Origin: an uncultured Cloacibacillus sp.
Lineage (GTDB): Bacteria > Synergistota > Synergistia > Synergistales > Synergistaceae
Assembly: GCA_900544635.1 (NCBI GenBank)
Contig: UQVV01000092.1
Coordinates: 1-7,193, forward strand
DNA: 7,193 bases
Reading direction: 5' to 3'
A program made the position numbers and the translations under genes. Numbering within the stretch: the first letter of the stretch is position 1; each line of letters starts with the position of its first letter. The notes under the pieces were generated by a model. The model saw nothing but the letters and a program-made list of their open reading frames with translations, ran no database searches and was not told where the DNA came from. Positions 1-6,181 of the stretch are shown piece after piece.

Positions 1-459
1 GAGATACAGACCTGTATAGTCCACCAGCTTCGCAATTCAGGCAGATACGTATCGTACAAGGGTATAAAGGAGCTGATGGGCAACCTCAAGTCCGTTTACG
101 TAGCTCCTGACGAGGCGTCCGCGCTGTACGCACTCGACGCTTTTGGGGATAAATGTGATAAGAAATACCCCAAGATATCGAAGTCGTGGCGTGACAACTG
201 GGCGAACCTCAGCACATACTTCAAATACCCGCAGGAGATACGGGCGCTCATATACACGACCAACGCCATAAAAGGGTTCAACAGGCAACTTCGCAAAGTC
301 ACAAAGGTGAAGTCTGTATTTCCGACAGACGACAGCCTGCTTAAGATGCTGTATCTTACGATGGTGGACATAACGAGGACGTGGACGGGCCGCCGCCAGG
401 ACTGGGGTCATATAATTGCGCAGCTGACCGTGTACTTTGAGAGTAGGATTCCCGAGTAA
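1..459 (+). pseudogene. IS256/mutator-family transposase, 3' part, catalytic Glu lost
   Basis: The frame is open from base 1 to the TAA at 457-459, so the gene enters from outside the window and only its C-terminal ~152 residues are seen. The text is typical of the IS256 (mutator, DDE) family: IQTCIVHQLRNSGRYVSYK at the left edge, then KSWRDNWANLSTYFKYP, NRQLRKVTK, FPTDDSLLKMLYL and WTGRRQDWG. These enzymes cut and join IS ends. In the family the third catalytic acid sits in a TTNAIEGFNRQ-type motif. Here codon 271-273 is AAA (Lys) where GAA/GAG (Glu) is expected, which should abolish catalysis. No terminal inverted repeat is recognisable after the stop: only 14 bp separate it from a second, unrelated IS remnant. 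Family assignment is secure; inactivity is inferred from the missing Glu and missing IS end. Confidence 0.88.
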
Positions 460-473
460 ACGGCGTGTTCTGC

Positions 474-995
474 CTGGACGCATTCTATACGGAAATGGAA
501 GAATTTCAGCATATGCTTCAGGAATACCGCAGAGCTGTATGTGCTGTGCTCTTCAAACGCCTCTGTATAGCGGAAACGGCTGTACTCGTCTATCGCTGTA
601 TATTGGTAAAACCGTTTCCCTTCCGCTCCTCCAACGAGACACGCCTTCGGCACGAATTTGACGTCGACCTGTACGCGCTGCCCAGGATATTTCATCTGCT
701 CATATGGCTTGGGTACATATTTCTTCTTGGGGGTAGGAAGAGGCGCGTGGCCTCTCCGATGCGCTTCAGAACCTCGTAGAGAGTAGAGACGCTCCTTTGG
801 TATGCGGGCATCTTGACCTGTCTTTCAGGGATTCAAGCGATCCGTCGTAACGGTTCATCCACCTGTAGACATATTGCCTGTTTGTTTCGTATTTTATTGC
901 GGCTTTGGTAACGCCGTACTTCATAGCGTATTTGATAAGAGATTACCTGTAACGTTCCTTTTGTGATATCCGGCCATGCGGGAAACAGTCCTCAT
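474..995 (-). pseudogene. IS481-type DDE transposase remnant, frameshifted and truncated
   Basis: The minus strand carries recognisable pieces of one transposase in shifting frames. A start-like ATG at 995 gives MRTVSRMAGYHKRN. From 939, in another frame, comes a helix-turn-helix piece: LIKYAMKYGVTKAA, then NRQYVYRWMNRYDGSLESLK. Near 800-750 a third frame gives RSVSTLYEVLKRIGEA, and from about 734 to 474 an integrase-core start reads KYVPKPYEQMKYPGQR, VQVDVKFVP and YQYTAIDEYSRFRY. The middle is also too short between the HTH piece and the RSVS piece, so an internal deletion is likely. The core keeps the first catalytic Asp (VQVD) but homology ends after IECVQ, just before the expected TDNG motif with the second Asp; the Glu is gone too. 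It cannot make a working transposase. IS481 is my best family guess; a related IS3-like group is possible. Confidence 0.8.
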
Positions 996-1026
996 GTCAG
1001 TGTATTTGTGGTGAAATTACTTTACA
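996..1026 (-). repeat. Possible outer end of the IS481-type remnant
   Basis: Read on the minus strand, the 31 bases just upstream of the remnant's ATG begin TGTAAAGTAATTTCACCACA. IS481/IS3-type elements usually start with 5'-TG close to the transposase start, so this could be the surviving terminal repeat. The opposite end is deleted, so no inverted-repeat partner exists here to test it. Confidence 0.25.
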
Positions 1027-1130
1027 GCATGGACGTGTTTCCCGCTTCTTAATGTTTACGTATTTATATCAACATATGTCTTACATAAACGGACTCTTGT
1101 ATACTTCTTTATCCGGCTCTTTGTCACATA

Positions 1131-1190
1131 TGTATGGTAAACCTACACCTGTGGGCAGGTAAAATCGGTATTTGTATGGTAAATCTACAG
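1131..1190 (+). repeat. Imperfect direct repeat around the TTG start (42-bp spacing)
   Basis: TGTATGGTAAACCTACAC at 1131-1148 recurs as TGTATGGTAAATCTACAG at 1173-1190, with two mismatches in 18 bases and 42 bp between copies. Because 42 is a multiple of three, both copies read YGK(P/S)T in the frame of the following gene. A TAA at 1160-1162 separates them. It looks like a local duplication, or the scar of a deletion, at the broken 5' end of that gene. Confidence 0.6.
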
Positions 1191-1717
1191 TTGAAACGCG
1201 CGACGGCATCACGTGGAGTGTGCCAAAGGTTATGCGCTCTTTGAAAAGCCCGGCAAACAGGGCTGGCGTGCTGATGTCGCCTTCTGTCTTGAAGCTGGAT
1301 GGGAAATATTATGTTTGGTACGTAGACGAAGACGCCGACGTGTTCCAAGTAAAACGTGCTGAATGTCCGTGTATGTCTTCGATTGCGGACGGCGTAACGG
1401 CAGAACTGCGCGGTATGCCCGAGGGACTGACGCCGTGGCACATCGACATAGAGCCGGACGAAGAGAGACTGCTCATGGCTCTGTGTGCCAAAGACCGCTG
1501 TGGCAGACATTCCATATTATTCGCGGAAAGCTTCGACCTGGGCTGGAACTGGCAGATAATAGAGAACAAACGGCTTGATCCGATACGCGAATCAGGCGAG
1601 GATAGCCTATACAAGGCCGCGCTTACAAAAGACTCAGAACGCGGCTGGAAGCTGTATTATTCGTATAAGGATATTGAGGGACATTGGTATACTCTGATGG
1701 AGACAATCTTGCTTTAA
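1172..1717 (+). pseudogene. C-terminal part of a glycosidase-like beta-propeller protein
   Basis: This frame of 181 residues starts at a TTG and ends in TAA at 1715-1717. Its pattern suggests blades of a GH43/GH32-like beta-propeller: RDGITWSVP, then SPSVLKLDGKYYVWYVD, later TPWHIDIEPDEERLLMALCA, then ILFAESFDLGWNW and a last blade GWKLYYSYKD. Proteins of this fold bind or cleave glycans, and similar ones occur in surface polysaccharide loci. A five-bladed propeller usually needs about 300 residues, so the N-terminal half appears missing. An in-frame TAA at 1160-1162, no strong ribosome site, the TTG start and the IS debris just upstream all favour a 5'-truncated gene. No signal peptide is visible. 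Catalytic residues cannot be named. A genuine short gene remains possible. Confidence 0.5.
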
Positions 1718-1747
1718 AAGAAGTCGACTGATTTTTTTCGGGGACAA

Positions 1748-1815
1748 CTCAACAATAAAAGAGAGGGATAGTAAATGGTTACTCCTCTCTTTTATTGTTG
1801 AGGCTATTTTTGTTT
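1748..1815 (+). terminator. Long-stem rho-independent terminator
   Basis: A perfect 19-bp inverted repeat (left arm 1748-1766, CTCAACAATAAAAGAGAGG; right arm 1784-1802) is followed by GCTATTTTTGTTT. The 17-base loop holds a further 5-bp pairing (AGTAA with TTACT), so the hairpin can extend. The T-tract follows on the plus strand, fitting termination after the propeller frame. Read from the galE side the hairpin is followed by A-rich, not U-rich RNA, so it is not an obvious terminator for galE, though it could protect that transcript's 3' end. Confidence 0.85.
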
Positions 1816-1818
1816 AGG

Positions 1819-2805
1819 CTATCTGCATTCCAATGCCTGCTTCTCGTGCCACCTTATCGCAGTTTCTACGATTTCGTCTATAGACGAGTGCTTCAACCGC
1901 CAGTCGAGCGTCTGCTGCGCGGCGGTTGAGTCGGCTACGAGGACGGGCGGGTCGCCGGCGCGGCGCGGGGCGTCGTGCGCGGGGACTTTTTTGCCCGAGA
2001 CGCGCTCGACGGATTTTATCACTTCGAGCACGGAGTAGCCGGAGCCTGTGCCGAGGTTGAGCTTCAGGTTCTTCCCGTCGGACTTGAGCTTTTCGAGCGC
2101 CTTCAGGTGCGCGGAGGCGAGGTCCGTCACGTGGACGTAGTCGCGCACGGCGGTGCCGTCGGGCGTGTCGTAGTCGCGGCCGAAAATTTTTATGTCGGCG
2201 CGACGTCCGAGCGCGGCGAAGATTATGAGCGGGATGAGGTGCGTCTCGGGGTCGTGCAGCTCGCCGGTCTCGCACTCCGGGTCTGCGCCGGAGGCGTTGA
2301 AGTAGCGGAGCGCCGCGAATTTTATGCCGTGGGCCGCGGAGAAGTCTTCCATCATGCGCTCGATGAAGAGCTTGCTCGCGCCGTAGGGATTTATCGGGCT
2401 CTGCGGATGCTTCTCGTCTATCGGGGTGTAGAGCGGATTGCCGTAGGTCGCGGCCGTGCTTGAGAAAATGATTTTATCGCAGCCTCCGCGCATCATCGCG
2501 GAGAGCAGCGAGAGCGTGCCCGCCGTGTTGACGCGGTAGTAGTCCTCCGGATGCTCCACGGACTCGCCGACGTACGTCAGCCCAGCGAAGTGAAAGACGG
2601 CCTCGGGCTTGTACTCTTCGAATATCGCTGCAAGACGTTCTGTGTCGAGCACGTCGCATTCGCAGAAGGGCCCCCACTTGACCAGCTCTCTGTGTCCGCG
2701 GAACAGATTGTCAACCGTCACGGGTGTGTATCCGGCCTTCGCCAGCTCTTTGCAGCAATGGCTGCCGACGTATCCGGCGCCGCCCGTCACTATGCAGTTC
2801 GTCAT
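1819..2805 (-). CDS. galE: UDP-glucose 4-epimerase GalE
   Basis: A 328-residue short-chain dehydrogenase/reductase of normal GalE length. It interconverts UDP-glucose and UDP-galactose in the cytosol with tightly bound NAD, feeding galactose into surface glycans or the Leloir pathway. The Rossmann motif TGGAGYVGSH lies at residues 7-16. The active site is complete: Thr117 in FSSTAATYG at the Ser/Thr position, then Tyr141 and Lys145 in PYGASK. RYFNASGAD (167-174) and the C-terminal substrate part (RDYVHVTDLA, LNLGTGSGYSV) are typical of GalE rather than of dehydratases. The ATG at 2805 lies 3 bases after the stop of the upstream oxidoreductase gene, whose last codons supply a GAAAGAGG ribosome site, so the two are probably co-translated. 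Activity on UDP-GlcNAc cannot be excluded. Confidence 0.95.
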   Translation of the reverse strand: MTNCIVTGGAGYVGSHCCKELAKAGYTPVTVDNLFRGHRELVKWGPFCECDVLDTERLAAIFEEYKPEAVFHFAGLTYVGESVEHPEDYYRVNTAGTLSLLSAMMRGGCDKIIFSSTAATYGNPLYTPIDEKHPQSPINPYGASKLFIERMMEDFSAAHGIKFAALRYFNASGADPECETGELHDPETHLIPLIIFAALGRRADIKIFGRDYDTPDGTAVRDYVHVTDLASAHLKALEKLKSDGKNLKLNLGTGSGYSVLEVIKSVERVSGKKVPAHDAPRRAGDPPVLVADSTAAQQTLDWRLKHSSIDEIVETAIRWHEKQALECR

Positions 2806-2808
2806 CTT

Positions 2809-3372
2809 TTACAGCCTCTTTCCGAGCTCGTATGCTTCTTCTATATATTTCCGGCCACCTGTCGCGACGGCGTCCTTCGGGTACATGCCGGGCGCGTATA
2901 TTTCTCCGGCTATCTCCCATTTCGTGTAGCCGCAGCCGAGACGGAAGGATTCGCGCAGCCCGCCGAAGCACGCCGCGTCATCGTCGCCCGCCGCCGTGAC
3001 GAGCACGGCTTTCTTGCCGCGCAGGTCGATTTTCGAGTTTTCGCCGTAGAAGGGCAGCAATCTGTCCCAGACGGGCTTTATCTGCGTGCTCCACGAATAG
3101 AAGTAAAGCGGCGATGCGAAGACGACGACGTCCGCGTCCGCTATCGCTTCGTAGACTTCGCCCATGTCGTCTTTCTGCACGCAGGGCGCGCCCGCGCTCC
3201 AGCAGCGGCGGCAGTCGAGGCGGCCGTTGAGCTTTTTTCCCTGAAGCCTCACGCGGCGCACTTCGCAGCCGTTTTCATCCGCGCCACTCGCGAGCGCCTC
3301 GGCGAGCGTCTCCGTGTTGCCGCCCGCGCGCGGGCTGCCGAGCAGTATCGTTACGACCTTTTTATCCTCCAC
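2809..3372 (-). CDS. Flavodoxin-fold NAD(P)H-dependent FMN oxidoreductase
   Basis: A 187-residue protein of the NADPH-dependent FMN reductase / iron-sulfur flavoprotein-like superfamily. Such cytosolic enzymes use FMN to move electrons from NAD(P)H to quinones, flavins or other acceptors; the substrate here is unknown. The FMN phosphate loop GSPRAGGNT is at residues 12-20. A Cys-rich stretch at 54-70 (C54, C57, C64, then DDM) and SPLYFYSWSTQIKPVWDR follow the usual family order. The C54-x2-C57-x6-C64 set could bind metal, but a full Fe-S ligand set is not proven. I chose GTG at 3372 because GGAGGAG (3381-3387) sits 8 bases upstream; GTG codons at 3378 and 3381 lie too close. The frame stays open far upstream, but that part overlaps hldE and is a GC artefact. 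It is the first gene of the galE unit. Confidence 0.82.
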   Translation of the reverse strand: MEDKKVVTILLGSPRAGGNTETLAEALASGADENGCEVRRVRLQGKKLNGRLDCRRCWSAGAPCVQKDDMGEVYEAIADADVVVFASPLYFYSWSTQIKPVWDRLLPFYGENSKIDLRGKKAVLVTAAGDDDAACFGGLRESFRLGCGYTKWEIAGEIYAPGMYPKDAVATGGRKYIEEAYELGKRL

Positions 3373-3380
3373 AGTCACCA

Positions 3381-3387
3381 CTCCTCC
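3381..3387 (-). promoter_or_regulatory. Ribosome binding site that sets the oxidoreductase start
   Basis: GGAGGAG on the minus strand, 8 bases before GTG 3372. It rules out the much longer upstream frame and the two GTG codons immediately after it. Confidence 0.75.
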
Positions 3388-3406
3388 GTTGTCGTTCGAT
3401 ACCGAT

Positions 3407-3436
3407 ATTATAGTTTTAAGGGCCGGATTAGGCCAA
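3407..3436 (-). promoter_or_regulatory. Sigma70-type promoter for the oxidoreductase-galE unit
   Basis: On the minus strand a consensus TATAAT (3407-3412) is preceded by TTGGCC (3431-3436) at an 18-bp spacing. Transcription would begin near 3400, leaving a leader of about 28 bases with the GGAGGAG site. The -10 is perfect; the -35 keeps only TTG clearly. Confidence 0.6.
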
Positions 3437-3449
3437 TGTCTTCGCGTGA

Positions 3450-3458
3450 TGATACAAT
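3450..3458 (+). promoter_or_regulatory. Candidate extended -10 promoter for hldE
   Basis: TGATACAAT on the plus strand reads as an extended -10 (TG-n-TACAAT) with no good -35 box. It would give a leader of about 80 bases before hldE that contains a GC-rich stretch at 3486-3522. It lies next to the minus-strand promoter, so the two units are divergently transcribed from a 174-bp gap. Confidence 0.4.
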
Positions 3459-3546
3459 TAGCTAAAATCGTGCGATTTTTTATAAACGCACGGCGGCCGC
3501 GCACTCTCCGCGCGCGGCGCGAAAAAATAGATTCGGAGGCTGATCG

Positions 3547-5016
3547 ATGAGGCTTTCGGCTGAATTCACGGAAGAAAATATTTTCAGGGTTCGCGAGCTG
3601 CTGCTCGGGGATTTCAAGAATTTTCCCGCTGTCGTGGCGGGGGACTTTATGCTCGACCGCTACGTCGGCGGCGACGTTTCGCGCATTTCGCCGGAGGCTC
3701 CGGTTCCCGTCGTGCGCGTGAGGTCGGAGCGCTTCGTCGCGGGCGGCGCGGGGAACGTCGCGGCGAACCTCGCGGGGCTCGGCGTGCCGGTGTACGCCGT
3801 CGGAAGCGTCGGAGACGACCGCGAGGGCGAAATTCTGCTTTCTCTGCCTGTTTTCCGGGATGCCGACGTCAGCGGGATAAGGCCGCTCGGCCCGACGACC
3901 GTCAAGACGCGCATACTCGGAGGCGGACGCCAGCAGATGCTGCGGCTCGACCGAGAGGAGATTGTGAATCCGCGCTCCGAGGATATCGCCTTCGCGCTGT
4001 CGAAAATCGGGGAGGCGGCGCAGCGCGGCGCACGGCTCGTAATTTTGTCCGATTACGGCAAGGGCTTCTGTTCGCCCGCGATGTGCCGCGCCGTCATAGA
4101 TTTTGCGCGGGACGCGGGACTTTACGTCTGGGTCGACCCGAAGAAGGACGACTGGGAAGCATACGCTATCACGCCGAACGTGAAGGAGCTCTCCGCAGCG
4201 TCGGGGCACGCAGTCGAGAACGAAGACCGCGCAGTCGCGGAGGCGGCTTCGGCGCTCGCCGCGCGCTACGGGATAGAGAATATTCTCGCGACGCGCTCCG
4301 ACAAAGGGGCGACGCTCGTATCGCGCGGTGAGGTGTCTCACATTCCCGTATGGCCCGTCGAGGTCTACGACGTTTCCGGCGCGGGCGACACGATGCTCGC
4401 CGCCGCCTCGGCTTTCGCGTCTGCGGGGCTGCCGCTGCGCGACGCCGCGGTGCTTGCGAACGCGGCCTCGCAGATAGTCATCGGCAAGGTCGGCACATAT
4501 CCCATAAAAGCCGGCGAACTGCTCGCCGTCGTGACCGGCGGCAACGCCTCCGCGGGCGGCAAGATATACTCCGCCGGCGAGGCGGAGAACCTCTGCGGCA
4601 GGTGGCGCGCCAACGGAGAGAAGGTCGTCTTCACAAACGGCTGCTTCGACATACTCCACGCGGGACACGTAGATTCTCTGACGGCGGCGAAGTCGCTCGG
4701 GGACCGGCTGATAGTCGGGCTGAATTCCGACGCCTCGGTGAAGCGCCTAAAGGGCGAGAGCCGCCCCGTCAACGGCGAGATATCGCGCGCGAAGGTGCTT
4801 TCCGCGCTCGAGGCCGTCGACGCCGTCGTGATATTCGGCGAGGACACGCCCGCGGAACTCCTGTCGCACCTGCGCCCCGACGTGCTTGCGAAGGGCGGCG
4901 ACTACAGGCCGGAGGATGTCGCCGGGCGCGAATATGCCGGCGAAGTCGTCATCATACCGCTGACCGCCGGATACTCCACGACATCCGTTATAGAAAGGAT
5001 TTCTCATTCGAAATGA
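3547..5016 (+). CDS. hldE: Bifunctional heptose 7-phosphate kinase / heptose 1-phosphate adenylyltransferase HldE
   Basis: A 489-residue protein with both HldE domains. Residues about 26-330 form a PfkB/ribokinase-type kinase: GDFMLDRYVGGDVSRISPEAP (32-52, shown in the family at the sugar site), FVAGGAGNVAANLAGLG (63-79), and the anion hole DVSGAGDT with catalytic Asp281. Residues about 355-485 form a cytidylyltransferase-like domain with NGCFDILHAGHV (364-375, HxGH at 371-374) and LNSDASVKRLKG. The kinase phosphorylates D-glycero-D-manno-heptose 7-phosphate at C1; after GmhB removes the 7-phosphate, the second domain adds AMP to give ADP-heptose for LPS core or a related glycan. Length matches full-length HldE. 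GGAGG at 3535-3539 is 7 bases before the ATG. Its stop overlaps the next start (ATGA), indicating coupled translation. Confidence 0.96.
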   Translation: MRLSAEFTEENIFRVRELLLGDFKNFPAVVAGDFMLDRYVGGDVSRISPEAPVPVVRVRSERFVAGGAGNVAANLAGLGVPVYAVGSVGDDREGEILLSLPVFRDADVSGIRPLGPTTVKTRILGGGRQQMLRLDREEIVNPRSEDIAFALSKIGEAAQRGARLVILSDYGKGFCSPAMCRAVIDFARDAGLYVWVDPKKDDWEAYAITPNVKELSAASGHAVENEDRAVAEAASALAARYGIENILATRSDKGATLVSRGEVSHIPVWPVEVYDVSGAGDTMLAAASAFASAGLPLRDAAVLANAASQIVIGKVGTYPIKAGELLAVVTGGNASAGGKIYSAGEAENLCGRWRANGEKVVFTNGCFDILHAGHVDSLTAAKSLGDRLIVGLNSDASVKRLKGESRPVNGEISRAKVLSALEAVDAVVIFGEDTPAELLSHLRPDVLAKGGDYRPEDVAGREYAGEVVIIPLTAGYSTTSVIERISHSK

Positions 5017-6122
5017 AAAAATGGATAATACTCGACCGCGACGGCACGCTCATAAAGGAGAAGGATTACCTTCACGACCCGGACGGCGCGGAGCTGACCG
5101 AGGGAGCCGCCGAAGGGCTGCGTATGCTTTCGAAGCTCGGCTACCGCTTCGTAGTGCTGACGAATCAGTCGGGCATCGGACGCGGCTATTTTACGGAGGA
5201 CGAGATGAACGCCGTACATCTGCGCGTGGACGAGATGCTCGCATGCGCGGGCGTGCGCGTCGAGGGATGGTTCCACTGCCCGCATAAGCCTTCGGACGGC
5301 TGCTCGTGCCGCAAGCCCGCCGCGGGGCTCGCCGTCGAGGCGCAGCGAAAGCTCGGCTTCGACGCTGCGGACATAGCCTTCGTTATGGGCGATAAGGAGA
5401 GCGACGTGAAGCTCGCGGAGGCGCTCGGCGCTCCGTCGGTGCTGCTGATGACCGGCTACGGAGCCGCGGAGTACGGGCGCGGCGTGCGCGGCACGCTGAA
5501 CTGCGCGAACATCCGCGAGGCCGCCTCGGTCATAGCGCGCGGCGAACGCGAAGGCGCGGGCTCCGCCTTCTGCTGCGACCTCGAAGAGCACGCCGCGGCT
5601 GTCGGCGCGATGCGCGCGCTCGCGGACGATGTCGGCGAGGCCGCCGCGATGATAATATCCGCGCTGCGCGGCGGCGGGCGTTTCTTCGTCTGCGGAAACG
5701 GCGGCTCGGCGGCTGACGCGCAGCACATAGCGGCGGAGCTCTCGGGCCGTTACCTCGCGGAGCGCGAGCCGCTCGACGCGGCGGCTCTTTCGTGCAACGC
5801 TTCGGCGCTCACCGCCATCGGCAACGATTACGGCTTCGACAGAATCTTCGCGCGCCAGCTCGAGGCGCACGGACGCGCGGGCGACGTTCTGCTCGCGATA
5901 TCGACGAGCGGAAACAGCGCGAACGTGCTGGAGGCCGTGCGCAGCGCGAAAAAGCTCGGCATTGCGTCGATTGCGCTGACCGGCTCCGGCGGCGGCGCGC
6001 TTGCGGAGGAGGCGGACGCCGCTCTGCGCGTCCCGTCGAACCACACGCCGAGGATACAGGAGATGCACATACTGATAGGCCACGCTCTCTGCAGAATAGT
6101 AGAAAAGGCGCTCTGCCGCTGA
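5013..6122 (+). CDS. GmhB-GmhA fusion: heptose-1,7-bisphosphate phosphatase plus sedoheptulose-7-phosphate isomerase
   Basis: One 369-residue frame carries two heptose enzymes usually made separately. Residues 1 to about 175 are a GmhB-type HAD-IIIA phosphatase: LDRDGT with nucleophile Asp8 and Asp10, LTNQSG (49-54), zinc ligands C89, H91, C97 and C99, R100-K101, and GDKESD (126-131). A short linker of about 15 residues leads to GmhA (about 190-369), a SIS-fold isomerase: CGNGGSAADAQHIAAELSGRY (227-247), STSGNS (297-302) and RIQEMHILIGHALC. H238, E242, Q349 and H357 match the metal and catalytic residues of GmhA. Both halves therefore look active: GmhA isomerises sedoheptulose 7-phosphate, GmhB removes the 7-phosphate from heptose 1,7-bisphosphate. 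The ATG at 5013 overlaps the hldE stop by 4 bp, with AAGGA 13 bases upstream. No stop or frameshift lies between the halves. Confidence 0.93.
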   Translation: MKKWIILDRDGTLIKEKDYLHDPDGAELTEGAAEGLRMLSKLGYRFVVLTNQSGIGRGYFTEDEMNAVHLRVDEMLACAGVRVEGWFHCPHKPSDGCSCRKPAAGLAVEAQRKLGFDAADIAFVMGDKESDVKLAEALGAPSVLLMTGYGAAEYGRGVRGTLNCANIREAASVIARGEREGAGSAFCCDLEEHAAAVGAMRALADDVGEAAAMIISALRGGGRFFVCGNGGSAADAQHIAAELSGRYLAEREPLDAAALSCNASALTAIGNDYGFDRIFARQLEAHGRAGDVLLAISTSGNSANVLEAVRSAKKLGIASIALTGSGGGALAEEADAALRVPSNHTPRIQEMHILIGHALCRIVEKALCR

Positions 6123-6147
6123 AACGGCGCGCCGCGCGTGGTAGAAT
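6119..6147 (+). promoter_or_regulatory. Candidate promoter for queD-folE2
   Basis: CTGAAA (6119-6124), a 17-bp spacer and TAGAAT (6142-6147) preceded by TG-G form a sigma70-like promoter with extended -10. It starts at the end of the gmhBA-type gene. Transcription would begin near 6154, about 28 bases before queD. It suggests the pterin genes can be expressed apart from the heptose genes. Confidence 0.5.
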
Positions 6148-6181
6148 AAGGCGACAATATACATTCGGGAGGAATTGCGCA

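Noticed and set aside
437..779. Two plus-strand frames across the IS junction
   Set aside because: They are antisense of the IS481-type remnant and show no protein pattern of their own.
1730..1738. T-run ATTTTTTTC after the propeller gene as a separate terminator
   Set aside because: No stable hairpin precedes it; the strong 19-bp stem lies just downstream.
2551..3465. 304-residue plus-strand open frame
   Set aside because: Antisense to the oxidoreductase and galE, which both have full motif sets; the frame has none.
3464..3482. Small AAAATC/GATTTT hairpin followed by T residues as a terminator or attenuator
   Set aside because: Only six mostly A-T pairs with a four-base loop; too weak, and it sits in the hldE leader just after the likely start of transcription.
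3373..4668. Long minus-strand extension of the oxidoreductase frame (619 residues in all)
   Set aside because: It overlaps hldE antisense, is Arg/Ala-rich with no motifs, and a GGAGGAG-GTG start exists at 3372. GC-rich DNA lacks stops in the shadow frames.
4350..5012. Upstream in-frame extension of the GmhB-GmhA frame
   Set aside because: The text is Arg-rich shadow of hldE in a second frame. The HAD motif begins 8 residues after ATG 5013, and ATGA coupling explains the start.
6126..6138. GGCGCGCC palindrome and CG-rich bases after the GmhB-GmhA stop as a terminator
   Set aside because: No loop of proper size and no T-tract; an ordinary GC-rich gap holding the queD promoter candidate.
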